Origin: CAVQCX01 sp963711095
GTDB taxonomy: Bacteria; Pseudomonadota; Gammaproteobacteria; Chromatiales; Chromatiaceae
Direction: 5' to 3'
Assembly: GCA_963711095.1 (NCBI GenBank)
Contig: CAVQCX010000031.1
Span: 1 to 64,000, forward strand
Length of the DNA: 64,000 bases
Shown here: positions 1 to 8,924 of the stretch, piece by piece
How positions within the stretch are numbered: position 1 is the stretch's first letter
Layout of the letters: the number at the start of each line of letters is the position of its first letter
Notes under the pieces: model-generated
Databases searched by the model: none
Told to the model about the DNA's origin: nothing
The model's input: only the letters and a program-made list of their open reading frames with translations
Translations under genes and position numbers: made by a program

Positions 1-3000
1 CAACGCATCTTCGGCGACGAGTGTACGGGCATCGTCAGTCGCGTTGGAACCGGCGTGACCGGGCTCTCGATTGGCGAGGAAGTGGTGGCGGTAGCGCCCG
101 GCTGCTTCGGCAACCTGGCCCGTACTTACGGGGGCCTGGTGTGTCATAAGCCTGACGGTCTCAGCTTCGAACAGGCGGCGACCATCCCCATCGCGTTCCT
201 TACCGCCGATTATGCGCTCACCGAAGTGGCGCGCCTGCAGCCTGGCGAGACCGTGCTCATTCATGCGGCCACAGGTGGCGTCGGCCTTGCCGCCGTGCAG
301 ATTGCCCTGCGGATCGGTGCAATCGTGCTCGGAACGGCCAGTCCGGACAAACAAGAAATCCTCCGCGCGATGGGCGTCAAGCACGTCTTCCATTCCCGAA
401 ACCTTTCCTTCGTCGACGGTGTGCGCCGCGCCACCGGCGGCGAAGGCGTAGACGTCGTTCTGAACTCCCTGTCCGGAGAATATCTGGTACGAAGTCTGCA
501 GCTGGTGAAGCCGCTCGGCCGATTCGTCGAGATCGGCAAGAAGGATATCTTCTCCAACGAATCTCTGGACCTCGAAAGCTTCCGTTCTGCTGTCTCCTTC
601 CACGCCGTGGATCTGGCTCGCGTCATTGCCAGCCGCCCGGCCTGGATCGGCTCTCGCCTGGCGCGACTCCTCGAGGGCTTCGACGCCGGGGCGTATCGGC
701 CCTTGCCGCACCTGGATTTTTCTGTAAATGCAGTTTCTGACGCGTTCCGTCTGATGGCGCAGGGCAGGCATCGCGGAAAGGTCCTGATCACCTTCGCTCA
801 GGATCAGCCGCCCGACGCCATACGCAGCGCGGACGCGTGCGCGATCCGGTCACAAGCGTCCTATCTGGTCATCGGCGGGCTGACCGGATTCGGATGGGCG
901 ACGGCGCGCTGGCTGGTCGGTCAAGGCGCGAAGACTCTGGTGCTGGCAAGCCGCAGCGGTGCGTCGACGCCAGATGTCATGGCAGCGATCGAGGACTGGC
1001 GTGCCAGCGGGATAGAGGTACGCATAGCGCGATGCGACGTCGCCGACGCGGCGTCGGTGCACGCGCTCGTCGATGACATGGCCCGGGAGATGCCGCCGAT
1101 ACGCGGTGTCTTCCACTCCGCCATGGTGCTGGAGGACGAGCCGATAGACAGGGTCTCCCGGGAGTCGTTCGCCCGCGTGGTGGCTCCCAAGGTCCAGGGC
1201 GCCTGGAACCTGCATTGTGCGACCGAGCCGCTCGATCTCGACCACTTCGTCTTGTACTCCTCGTGCGCAACCTTGATCGGCTCGGCCGGGCAAGCGAGCT
1301 ATGTCGCGGCTAACCGTTTTCTCGAGGCCCTCGCCGCGATGCGTCGTGCACGCGGCCTCCCCGCCCTCGCGGTTGGGTGGGGACCGATTGCAGACTTCGG
1401 CGTCGTATCCGAGCGCCCCGCACTGGCGCACTATCTTGAGGAGGTTGGTCTCGGCTGTCTGCCCGGCAGCAATGTGTTCGCCTGGCTCGAGTTTCTGCTG
1501 CGCAGAGATGTCGGCCCTGTCTACGTAGCCCAGATCGACTGGGCGAGATACGGTGAGGCCAATCCGCGCGCGGCCGGGTCGAGTCGGTTCGCCGAGTTAA
1601 TCACGCGACCCCAGTCGGCCGACGCCTCCGGAGAGCTGGCGAGGCTCCTGGCCGCGGCCTCACCGTCAGAGCGTCGCGGCATCCTGGAAGCGCACCTGCG
1701 CCGGATCGTCGCCTCGGTCCTCGGCGCGCCCGAAGGCACGGTCGATTGGGACACGTCGCTTTCCAATCTCGGTCTCGATTCGCTGATGGCGTTCGAGCTC
1801 AAGATCAAGATCGACGCGGAGCTCAAGGTCGATCTCCCCCTGGACAGACTCGGTGCAGGCGCCGGCGTCGCGCAGCTGGCCGAGACGTTGCTCAACGAGT
1901 GGCAGCATCGCGAGCCCTGTCGGGCGGCTCCACCCCCGACTCCTTCGGCTGCGTCGACCGAATCGGAAGACGCGGACGCGTTCTTCCATGTGGTTACGCA
2001 GACAACGGCCAAGGAGTTGGAGAGACTTCATCTTGACGCAGCCGCATTGACCTACCTTCCTGACAAGCTGGCCACTGTCGGGGGTCTGAGCGACGAGGCC
2101 TTGGAGCGTCTGTTTGGTGTCGATCCCTTCGTCAGCAATTATTTCGAGACGCCGTTCGGACGAATTGGGGCGGTGACTTTGCCGGTGCGCAGCAAGGGAC
2201 TGTTCCAGGGCCGCCACAGCATGGATCTCGTCCTGCGCGCGCTGGCGCTCGCTCAAGCGCGCGGCGCGCGCTGTGTTTCCCTGACCGGCCTGATCCCGTC
2301 CGCCACCGAGCACGGACTGGCGATCGCGGCGGCGCTGGAGGGCGACCGCAGCCCCGTGCTCACCACTGGACACGCGACGACGACGGCGGCGGTAATACGC
2401 ACCTTGGAGAACATGGTTGCTGTCACGGGACGCGACCTCGGCAAGCAGCGCGTGGCTGTGCTGGGCCTGGGCTCGATCGGACAGTCGTGTGTGCGACTCA
2501 TGCTCCGGGTGCTTCCCCACCCTCCGGAGCTGGTCCTTTGTGACCAATTCGTCAAGCTGGACGTGTTGGAAGCTTTCGCTCGCACTATTCGGGCCGAGCA
2601 CGGATACAAAGGGCGGGCTCGCGTGGCGCCCTCCGCAGGCGTCGTCCCGGACGAGGTATACGCCGCCGACGTCATCCTCGCCGCGGTCAGCGTTCCCGAG
2701 GTGCTCGACGTGCACAAGCTGCGGGCAGGGACACTGGTGGTGGACGATTCCTACCCTCCGGCGTTCGACCTCGCAGCTGCGATCCGGCGCATCGAGGAAC
2801 GCGCCGATATCCTGTTCAGCAATGCCGGGATGTTACGTCTGCCCTCCGCCTTCCACGAGACCCTGGTTCTGCCCGAGGGCGGACAGGCCGAAGTGGAGGC
2901 GTTTGGAGTCGCAGCTTTCCGCGAGGAGATGAGGCGCGACCCCAGCGAGCTTACCGCGTGTGTGCTGTCGAGCGCGCTCACTGGTACCCGTCCTGGATTC

Positions 3001-3198
3001 GGTCCCACTCTCGGGCTCGCAGATCCGTCCGAGTTGGAGAGCCATTACAACGGGCTGGCTCGCATCGGTGTCGGTGCCGCCAGGCTGCAGTGTGGGAGCT
3101 ACTTCGTTTCCGATACCCTGGTCCATCGCTTTGTGGAGCGCTTTGGCGGCCACCTGGATCGGTCAAGAGAAGGAGAAACAGCCTATGTTCCGGCGTAG
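1..3198 (+). CDS. Modular polyketide synthase, C-terminal part (ER-KR-ACP-acyl-ACP-reductase-like), 5' partial
   Basis: The reading frame is open from base 1, so the gene starts outside the window; residue 1 here is nt 1. In order: an enoylreductase (about 1-275, with the NADPH loop HAATGGVGLAA), a ketoreductase (about 285-513, LVIGGLTGFGWATA, then YSSCATLIGSAGQASYVAAN) and an acyl carrier protein (about 545-625, LGLDSL with the phosphopantetheine Ser near 594). The last domain (about 650-1050) is unusual. It has a TTGH-type motif, a Rossmann motif GLGSIG near 822 and TACVLSS with Cys987. These match the layout of cyanobacterial long-chain acyl-ACP reductase, whose catalytic Cys lies in a FACF segment. 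I infer reductive release of the chain as an aldehyde. A thioesterase is not visible. The next gene overlaps its end by 14 nt. Confidence 0.88.
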   Translation, partial: QRIFGDECTGIVSRVGTGVTGLSIGEEVVAVAPGCFGNLARTYGGLVCHKPDGLSFEQAATIPIAFLTADYALTEVARLQPGETVLIHAATGGVGLAAVQIALRIGAIVLGTASPDKQEILRAMGVKHVFHSRNLSFVDGVRRATGGEGVDVVLNSLSGEYLVRSLQLVKPLGRFVEIGKKDIFSNESLDLESFRSAVSFHAVDLARVIASRPAWIGSRLARLLEGFDAGAYRPLPHLDFSVNAVSDAFRLMAQGRHRGKVLITFAQDQPPDAIRSADACAIRSQASYLVIGGLTGFGWATARWLVGQGAKTLVLASRSGASTPDVMAAIEDWRASGIEVRIARCDVADAASVHALVDDMAREMPPIRGVFHSAMVLEDEPIDRVSRESFARVVAPKVQGAWNLHCATEPLDLDHFVLYSSCATLIGSAGQASYVAANRFLEALAAMRRARGLPALAVGWGPIADFGVVSERPALAHYLEEVGLGCLPGSNVFAWLEFLLRRDVGPVYVAQIDWARYGEANPRAAGSSRFAELITRPQSADASGELARLLAAASPSERRGILEAHLRRIVASVLGAPEGTVDWDTSLSNLGLDSLMAFELKIKIDAELKVDLPLDRLGAGAGVAQLAETLLNEWQHREPCRAAPPPTPSAASTESEDADAFFHVVTQTTAKELERLHLDAAALTYLPDKLATVGGLSDEALERLFGVDPFVSNYFETPFGRIGAVTLPVRSKGLFQGRHSMDLVLRALALAQARGARCVSLTGLIPSATEHGLAIAAALEGDRSPVLTTGHATTTAAVIRTLENMVAVTGRDLGKQRVAVLGLGSIGQSCVRLMLRVLPHPPELVLCDQFVKLDVLEAFARTIRAEHGYKGRARVAPSAGVVPDEVYAADVILAAVSVPEVLDVHKLRAGTLVVDDSYPPAFDLAAAIRRIEERADILFSNAGMLRLPSAFHETLVLPEGGQAEVEAFGVAAFREEMRRDPSELTACVLSSALTGTRPGFGPTLGLADPSELESHYNGLARIGVGAARLQCGSYFVSDTLVHRFVERFGGHLDRSREGETAYVPA

Positions 3199-3826
3199 TG
3201 AGGATTTTGCCTTCGCACGCATGCTGGAGGACAACTGGCAAGACGTGCTGGAAGAATATCGGCTGGTCGCTCGCCAGCTGCACGCCTGGCCGGAGAAACA
3301 ATACTACGACGGCAATTGGACCACCTTCGGCCTCTACGCCTTCGGACACAAACGCCCGGCAAACTGCGCCTTGTGCCCGCGGACAACCCGCCTGGTAGAA
3401 AAGATCCCGGGCATGGTGATGGCAGGCTTCTCGCGCCTGGCACCGGGCGCGCACATCCTCCCCCACCAAGGCTACGGGGGTTGGGCGAGATATGTACTGC
3501 GCTGCCACCTCGGCCTTATCGTGAACGAGAAGTGTGGACTGCGGGTCGGTGATGAAACGAGCCGGTGGGAGGAAGGAAAGACCCTCATCTTCTGCGACGC
3601 GCTGGAGCACGAGGCTTGGAATTTTGGAGACGCCGAGCGAGTGGTGCTGCTGCTGGACTTTCGTAACCCGGAATTCCGATGGCGGCTTCTCAACCCTGAC
3701 CTTACGCCGGAGATCGAACAGTACATCCTCGAGCAATGGTCGGACATGGGGGTGAAAGAAAAGATGCATTACTGGGCTTGGCGCGCATTCAATCACCGAC
3801 AGCGTCGACATCGGCCACCCAGGTGA
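3185..3826 (+). CDS. Aspartyl/asparaginyl beta-hydroxylase family protein
   Basis: A 213-aa protein of the Asp/Asn beta-hydroxylase fold (2-oxoglutarate/Fe(II) dioxygenase). Visible motifs are ILPHQGYGGWARYVLRCHLG (residues 91-110) and LEHEAWNFGD (140-149). His94 and His142 are the likely iron ligands and Arg106 the likely 2-oxoglutarate-binding position. The ATG at 3185 follows an AGGAG box. Starts further upstream would run deep into the PKS gene. The 14-nt overlap with the PKS implies translational coupling and a tailoring role on the polyketide product, which is an inference. No signal peptide is seen. Confidence 0.8.
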   Translation: MFRRSEDFAFARMLEDNWQDVLEEYRLVARQLHAWPEKQYYDGNWTTFGLYAFGHKRPANCALCPRTTRLVEKIPGMVMAGFSRLAPGAHILPHQGYGGWARYVLRCHLGLIVNEKCGLRVGDETSRWEEGKTLIFCDALEHEAWNFGDAERVVLLLDFRNPEFRWRLLNPDLTPEIEQYILEQWSDMGVKEKMHYWAWRAFNHRQRRHRPPR

Positions 3827-4043
3827 GCGCGTACGTATCGCGTCGTATAAAAGGGGACGGAGGGATTAAAATTTGACCACTCCGTCGGCCTCTCGTACGG
3901 CTATTGCCTGACGCTGCTCTAGGTCGCCGAGCGGGAGATCGTGTTGCTCGACTTGGGCACCCACGATGAAGTTTACCGGTGAGAGCGATTTATAGCACTC
4001 GATAGCCAGGACACCCTCCTTAAGAGTGAGGTGCCGGAGGGCT

Positions 4044-4192
4044 CATATTGGGGGTGTCATCGTAGCCGGGAGGCTGCTTAAAACGCCAATTCTGATCGAA
4101 AAACGGGCGATCTGACGGGAAATAGCAAGCCCTTTTGGGGCTAATGCTGGCGGAAATCAAGCGGTTAGCTTGGTCCGACCCCGACCAACGAG
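4044..4192. repeat. Degenerate copy of the dispersed intergenic element
   Basis: The stretch starts with an inverted-repeat half (CATATTGGGGGTGTCA) and continues through GGAGGCTGCTTAAAACGCCA to GCGGTTAGCTTGGTCCGACC. The same order of segments occurs at 41455-41637 and 50685-50867, with an internal deletion here. The rest of the 650-bp gap 3827-4476 holds one PIN-gene scrap (4193-4285), a REP-like patch near 3850-3890 and the recQ leader. Confidence 0.6.
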
Positions 4193-4285
4193 AACAGGGA
4201 TCCTCACGACCAGGTATTCCTTGATCTGGCTATCGCGGCTGGCGCGGATCTTTTGGTTATCGGCGACGCCGCGGGAGACCCAAGG
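4193..4285 (+). pseudogene. Fragment of a PIN-domain toxin gene
   Basis: Translation from the GATCCTCACGAC stretch reads DPHDQVFLDLAIAAGADLLV followed by IGDAAGD. This matches the C-terminal DPxDxxFLxLAxAxxADxLVTGD block of COG1569-type PIN toxins. Nothing of the N-terminal half is present; the upstream sequence is the dispersed repeat. Too short for certainty. Confidence 0.4.
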
Positions 4286-4476
4286 AAGGTGTTCGGTGGC
4301 GGGCGGGGGACTTACCCCCCAGGAGGGTTATGCCGGTCGCGCGGCAATCCGCCGGGCACTGCCCTTGGGCCGCGATCTACCCGTCCTTCTGCACCGATGC
4401 CCCAGGGGCCCGACGGCGGTCATTCCCGTAGAACAATGCGGGCGAGCGCAGCGGAAGATAATGATAGGAGCCTGCA

Positions 4477-6453
4477 ATGCGTGAACGGACTCTGTCCACC
4501 CTCAAAGAGACCTTCGGCCATGATCGATTCCGGCCCGGTCAGGAAGCGGTCATAGAGCAGCTGCTGGCGGGGCGCTCGGCGGCGGCGGTGTTCCCGACCG
4601 GGGGCGGCAAATCCATCTGCTACCAGCTGCCCGCCTTGCTGTTGCCCGGTGTTACCCTGGTCGTCTCTCCGCTCATCGCCCTGATGAAGGACCAGATCGA
4701 CGCCCTGACCGCGCGAGGTGTCGCGGCCCGGCGGCTGGACTCCACCTTGGATGGGCAAAATTATCGCGAGGTGATGACACAGCTTCGCAACGGCGAGCTG
4801 CGGCTGCTCTACGTCGCCCCCGAGCGGTTCAACAATGAACGGTTCCGGGAGGCGATCGCCCGGGTGCATGTCTCCCTGTTCGCGGTCGACGAGGCCCATT
4901 GCATCTCCGAGTGGGGTCACAATTTTCGGCCCGATTATCTCAAGCTGGCGAGCTTCGCGAAGGTCATTGGGGCCGAGCGCGTCCTGGCGCTCACCGCCAC
5001 CGCCACACCGCGGGTGCTCGAGGACATTTGCCGGGTCTTCGCTATTGCTCCGGAATGTGCGGTGCGCACTGGCTTCTACCGGCCCAATCTGCACCTGGTG
5101 AGCACCCCGGTCACCGCCCAGGATCGGGACGCCGTGTTGCGTACGGCCCTCGAAGACCTCCCGCCCGGGCCCACCATCGTGTACGTGACCCTGCAGAAGA
5201 CCGCGGAATCCCTGGCAGGGCGGCTCGCCGAGGCGGGCTGGCCCGCGCGCGCCTATCACGCCGGGCTCGAGGACGAGAAGCGCGCCGAGGTGCAGGAGTG
5301 GTTCATGGGCTCGGACCACGCCCTGGTGGTGGCCACCATCGCCTTCGGCATGGGCGTAGACAAGGCGAACATCCGCTATGTCTACCACTACAACCCGCCG
5401 AAGAGCCTGGAGAACTACGCCCAGGAGATCGGTCGCGCGGGGCGGGATGGCGAGCCGTCTGTCTGTCAACTGCTGTTTTGTCCCGACGATCTCAATGTGT
5501 TGGAGAACTTCATATACGGCGATACGCCCTCGGAAGAGGCTGTGGGCGGGCTGGTCCGGGACCTGTTTGGGCGGCAGCCGAGCTTCGACCTCGCGCTCTA
5601 CGAGCTGTCCAGCCGCCACGACATACGCCCGCTGGTGCTGCGTACTCTGCTCACTTACCTGGAGCTGGATGGCCTGTTGGAGGCGGGAACGCCCTTTTAT
5701 GAGGGCTACAAATTCAAGCCCCTGCGAAGCTCCAAGGAGATCCTCGAACGCTTCGAAGGGGAGCGTCGGGACTTCCTGCGGGGCCTGCTTGGCCAGGCCA
5801 GAAAGGGGCGCACCTGGCTGAGTGTCGACCCGGCGGCCGCGGCCGCCGCACTGGGCTGTCCGCGGGAGCGGATCGTACGCGCACTCGACTGGCTCGGCGA
5901 GCAGGGCATGCTGGAGGTCCAAGCCGCGGGTGTCCGGCACCGCTATCGGCGCCTGCGCCTGCCCGATGACCTCGATCAGCTCGCCGCCGAGCTTTATCAG
6001 CGTTGTGTCGTGCGCGAGCAGGCCGAGCTGGGTCGGCTGCGCCAGGTGCAGGGGCTGGTCGCATCCAGGCAGTGTCACTCCGCCATGCTAGCCGCCCACT
6101 TCGGGGAGACCCTCGAGGCGCCCTGCGGCCATTGCGGCGCCTGTCGTGGCGCGATCAGTCCTCCGGTCGAGCGCACCGGTCGGCCCGTTCGTGCGGGCCT
6201 GGCCGATGAGCTCGCACCGCTGCTGGCCAGCTACCGGGAGGTTTTGGCAACTCCCTTGGCCATAGCCCGCCTGCTGTGCGGCATTACCTCGCCGAAGCTC
6301 AGCCGGTCCAAGCTCACCGGACACAAGCTGTTCGGTGTCCTGGCCGACCTGCCGTTCGGGCAGGTGATGGGGTGGGTCGAGAGTCAGCCCTTTGGACAGC
6401 TTGATGGCACCGAGCTGCGGTCAGCACCACCAGGACAGCCGCCGTACGCGTGA
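4477..6453 (+). CDS. recQ: RecQ-family ATP-dependent DNA helicase
   Basis: A 658-aa superfamily 2 helicase that unwinds DNA 3'-5' in recombination and repair. Walker A is TGGGKS (41-46), the Walker B/DEAH box reads VDEAHCISEWGHNFRP, motif V/VI is IAFGMGVDKANIR and QEIGRAGRDG. The RecQ zinc cluster is not directly after the helicase core as in E. coli. The Cys cluster (CGHCGACRG) lies near residue 550, after the winged-helix region, and a conserved C-terminal segment of about 80 aa follows in place of a clear HRDC. The ATG at 4477 has ATAGGAG 7 nt upstream. The last codons are encoded within an inverted repeat (6432-6496). Confidence 0.92.
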   Translation: MRERTLSTLKETFGHDRFRPGQEAVIEQLLAGRSAAAVFPTGGGKSICYQLPALLLPGVTLVVSPLIALMKDQIDALTARGVAARRLDSTLDGQNYREVMTQLRNGELRLLYVAPERFNNERFREAIARVHVSLFAVDEAHCISEWGHNFRPDYLKLASFAKVIGAERVLALTATATPRVLEDICRVFAIAPECAVRTGFYRPNLHLVSTPVTAQDRDAVLRTALEDLPPGPTIVYVTLQKTAESLAGRLAEAGWPARAYHAGLEDEKRAEVQEWFMGSDHALVVATIAFGMGVDKANIRYVYHYNPPKSLENYAQEIGRAGRDGEPSVCQLLFCPDDLNVLENFIYGDTPSEEAVGGLVRDLFGRQPSFDLALYELSSRHDIRPLVLRTLLTYLELDGLLEAGTPFYEGYKFKPLRSSKEILERFEGERRDFLRGLLGQARKGRTWLSVDPAAAAAALGCPRERIVRALDWLGEQGMLEVQAAGVRHRYRRLRLPDDLDQLAAELYQRCVVREQAELGRLRQVQGLVASRQCHSAMLAAHFGETLEAPCGHCGACRGAISPPVERTGRPVRAGLADELAPLLASYREVLATPLAIARLLCGITSPKLSRSKLTGHKLFGVLADLPFGQVMGWVESQPFGQLDGTELRSAPPGQPPYA

Positions 6454-6496
6454 GCTGCCACAGGGCTGATACGGGGGGTCATACGGCGGGTGTCCT
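6432..6496. repeat. Dispersed inverted repeat, copy 1 (overlaps recQ 3' end)
   Basis: The left arm AGGACAGCCGCCGTACG faces the right arm CATACGGCGGGTGTCCT across about 30 nt. The arms are complementary with few mismatches and would fold into a hairpin. Related copies are at 6930, 10439, 10588, 46753 and inside the elements at 41400 and 50636. Confidence 0.75.
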
Positions 6497-6508
6497 CTTA
6501 GTGCTAAC

Positions 6509-6929
6509 GACGTGGTCGACGCCGGGCCTGCCCAGGGCATCGACTGGGGCGGGCTGCACAGCTGTTTTCCGGCGACAGCGGGGTGCCGCTGATCCGCTAT
6601 CACATCGCCGACCAGGGCGGGGTGATGGGCTTCGAGGAGATGCTGGACTTCCTCGCCGGCCAGGGCTTCGACCGGGAGGCGGCGCTGGCCAGGTCGGGAG
6701 AGGTCCACCCGCTGCCGTTCCTGTGGGTGTTCGGCCGCTCGCACTTCGCGGTCTCGTTTTTCGGTGCCGATGTCTACCCGGAGAACCTGAGCGTGGGGCT
6801 GGAGCAGCCGGCAGTGCGCGACTGGGTCATGGGCAAGTTCGTGCTGGAGGTGGTCGATGACGCGGACCGCAACCGCCACCTGCAGGTGACCGTGGAGCTG
6901 GCGCCGGGAGAGCAGGGCGGCGGGCTAGC
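6509..6929 (+). pseudogene. PaaK/F390-synthetase-like ligase fragment with internal deletion
   Basis: The DNA matches 40437-40482 of the ligase gene, then jumps directly to sequence matching 40762-41115 (LIRYHIADQGGVMGFEEML through VYPENLSVGLEQPAVRDW). So about 280 bp are missing and the fragment breaks off in LAPGEQG where an inverted repeat begins. The visible frame has no proper start. It is a dead 3' fragment of the gene at 39796. Confidence 0.8.
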
Positions 6930-6969
6930 AGGACACCCCCATCGGCAGGGCCCGTACGGTGGGCGTTCT
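6930..6969. repeat. Dispersed inverted repeat, copy 2
   Basis: The arms AGGACACCCCCATCGG and CGTACGGTGGGCGTTCT are separated by only a few bases. The repeat begins exactly where homology to the ligase gene stops, so it marks the breakpoint. Confidence 0.6.
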
Positions 6970-6987
6970 GGCAAGGCCGTTTTGGCT

Positions 6988-7248
6988 TCAGTAGGTATAG
7001 TGGTACCGGAGCTGAGCGATGAAGATATGGTCATTCACTACTTTATACACGATGCGGTGCTCATCGTTAATTCGCCGGGACCAATATCCCGACAAGGCAT
7101 GCTTCAGCGGTTCAGGCTTGCCAATGCCTTCATGAGGAGTCCGCTGGATCTCTTTGATCAAGAGATTGATTCTCTTGAGCATCGCTTTGTCTGTCTGCCG
7201 CCAGTACAGGTACTCGTCCCAAGCAGTACTTGAAAACGTCAACTTCAT
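6988..7248 (-). CDS. yoeB: YoeB-family toxin (mRNA interferase)
   Basis: An 86-aa RelE-superfamily endoribonuclease that cleaves mRNA at the ribosome. The residues known to matter in E. coli YoeB fall at the same numbers: Glu46, Arg65, His83 and Tyr84 (C-terminal LRYHYTY). The start codon overlaps the antitoxin stop in an ATGA arrangement, the usual coupled order antitoxin then toxin. Length is typical and the gene looks intact although it sits between two decayed ligase fragments. Confidence 0.93.
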   Translation of the reverse strand: MKLTFSSTAWDEYLYWRQTDKAMLKRINLLIKEIQRTPHEGIGKPEPLKHALSGYWSRRINDEHRIVYKVVNDHIFIAQLRYHYTY

Positions 7249-7496
7249 TCCACCAGGTCTCGCTCAGCTCCTTTTCCTGCTTCAAGCTCGGCAGTGGATT
7301 CGAGCAAGCGCCGAGCGTTGGCTGGTGACCGGAGCACGTATGCCGTTTCTTCTAACGCTTGATAGTCTTCGAGTGAGATCAGGACCACAGGAGACTCTCT
7401 TTTCCGGGTAATGATCACCGGATCATGATCATTGCAAACTCTCTCCATAGTTTTGGCCAGGTTGGCGCGGGCGACGGTATAGCTGATGGCATCCAT
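7245..7496 (-). CDS. yefM: YefM-family antitoxin
   Basis: The protein starts MDAISYTVARANLAKTMERV, the Phd/YefM DNA-binding N-terminus, and ends with an acidic tail for toxin binding. An in-frame ATG lies 18 nt upstream (7514), but the ATG at 7496 has a GCGAGG box at the right distance and matches family length (83 aa). It should neutralise YoeB and repress its own promoter, as known for the family. Confidence 0.92.
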   Translation of the reverse strand: MDAISYTVARANLAKTMERVCNDHDPVIITRKRESPVVLISLEDYQALEETAYVLRSPANARRLLESTAELEAGKGAERDLVE

Positions 7497-7518
7497 AGCA
7501 ACCTCGCGGAGCATTATG

Positions 7519-7536
7519 GTACAGAAAAACGTACAG
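7519..7536 (-). promoter_or_regulatory. Likely YefM operator
   Basis: Two GTACAG hexamers lie 12 bp apart just upstream of yefM. YefM operators in other bacteria have TGTACA cores, so these are probable autoregulation boxes. This is read from the sequence and not tested. Confidence 0.5.
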
Positions 7537-7767
7537 ATATTCTAGGAGCACATGATACGGGGGTCAACCAGGACGACAAACAACAGGACACCTGCCGTTT
7601 TACAGCTCCTCAAGGGGGCGATTCACATTGAGTTGGGCTTTCAACGGGGCCGGTGCGCGTCATAGAAGCGCATGAGACGCTGCGAAGCGACGCGGGCAAG
7701 CCTGGCGGATTTGGCGGCGGTATGCCGTGTTTCGTGGGTACACCATACGGTGGGTTGTCCGGGTGGG

Positions 7768-8036
7768 GCTCCAACGTCTACCCGGAGAACGTGGTAGTGG
7801 GGCTGGAGCAGTCGGCAGTGCGCGACTGGGTCACCGGCAAGTTTGTGCTGGCGGTGGTCGATGACGGAGACGGCAACCGCCGCTTGCAGGTGGCCGTGGA
7901 GCTGGCGCCGGGGAACGAGTGGGGCGACCAACGGGGCGGGGCGATTGCCGAATCGATCGAGCGCCACCTGGCCCGGCTCAACGGCGAGTACGCCCACTAC
8001 GTGCCGCCGGAGTACCGGCCTGCGGGAGTGGGCGGG
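7768..8036 (+). pseudogene. Second PaaK/F390-synthetase-like ligase fragment
   Basis: It encodes VYPENVVVGLEQSAVRDWVT, a VVDDGDGNRRLQV block and IERHLARLNGEYAHYVPPEY, which matches codons near the end of the ligase gene (nt 40964-41215). The preceding DNA holds a half inverted repeat (ACACCATACGGTGGGTTGTC at 7740) and the following DNA switches to a TPR gene scrap. The fragment is more diverged from the parent than the other copies. Confidence 0.75.
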
Positions 8037-8250
8037 GACCCAAAACGATCTGGGCAACGCCCCAGGTGCTCGGGGAGCCCGGGCGCGGCAGCGAGCGGCT
8101 GGAAGAGGCGGTGACGGCGTGCAGCACGGCGCTCAGTACATTCGAAGCCGCGGGAGTGAGCTACTATATCTCGGGCACGGGAGGGAATCTGGAGCGGGTC
8201 CAGGGGCTGTTGGAAGAGCGCCGAAGCGGGAAAATGGATCTGACCCCTTA
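8037..8250 (+). pseudogene. 3' scrap of a TPR-repeat protein gene, frameshifted
   Basis: One frame gives TQNDLGNA. The next frame gives QVLGEPGRGSERLEEAVTAC and then YYISGTGGNLERVQGLLEER. This is the pattern of NLGNAL...GSERLEEAV tetratricopeptide tandem repeats with a final degenerate helix. Two frames are needed, so it is broken. It ends next to a REP-like GATCTGACCCC sequence. Confidence 0.55.
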
Positions 8251-8285
8251 ACCGTCAATCACATTTTTCGATAAGGGAGTTTCCC

Positions 8286-8864
8286 ATGAACACTACTTTA
8301 CGATCCATTGTTGCCATGGTCAGCATTGTTACCACGGGCATGACGATGGCGTTTTTGCCGTCGGTCACGAATGCGAGTAACGCCACACAATTCATGAATG
8401 GCGGAGAGTACTGCTTTCGCATTGGTGGCTCCATTCCTGGCGGATGGACGACAACGCTCAAAATGGTTGTTAGTCGGGTCCGAAGGCATGGTATTGGTCA
8501 TTTCCGGGATGCGGCGCCGTCCAACATTGCTCATGTGGATGCCGTGGAGCATGGTATACAGGCAACGTATCCTCCGAATACCTACGTTACGCCGTTGACC
8601 GGTTCCGCGACTATTGCCAGTCTATTGTCGGGCGACGACGAGCTCCAGATCAGCTTGAGCGGTTCCGACCTTGGTGTCGAGGCCGTCGGCGGCGCCACCG
8701 GCATCTGGATCAGCAGCCAGGCGATAACGCTGAATCTGCTTGATTTGACGGGGCACGATACGGGATACAAGACTTTTACTCCTGTTGAATCTGGCCAACT
8801 GGGCGAAACCAATAGATACGCCATCGACGAGACCATGACGCCCATTTCTTGCAGTGATTTTTGA
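8286..8864 (+). CDS. Secreted protein of unknown function
   Basis: A 192-aa protein with an N-terminal signal peptide (hydrophobic MVSIVTTGMTMAFLPSVTNA, cleavage probably after TNA or NAS). A GGGAG box precedes the ATG at 8286. The mature part is rich in Gly, Ser and Thr and has two Cys (one near residue 40, one in the C-terminal SCSDF), which could form a disulfide. I recognise no domain. It stands alone between decayed DNA and the partner-switch genes. Confidence 0.7.
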   Translation: MNTTLRSIVAMVSIVTTGMTMAFLPSVTNASNATQFMNGGEYCFRIGGSIPGGWTTTLKMVVSRVRRHGIGHFRDAAPSNIAHVDAVEHGIQATYPPNTYVTPLTGSATIASLLSGDDELQISLSGSDLGVEAVGGATGIWISSQAITLNLLDLTGHDTGYKTFTPVESGQLGETNRYAIDETMTPISCSDF

Positions 8865-8924
8865 AAGGGAGGGGGACAGGCTTGTTTGTGTTTCGCACCG
8901 CCACGCTCCAGGCGTCGCTGCCCT

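Noticed and set aside
4420..6078. A 552-codon open frame on the minus strand opposite recQ
   Set aside because: The plus-strand RecQ motifs are unambiguous and the antisense product resembles nothing.
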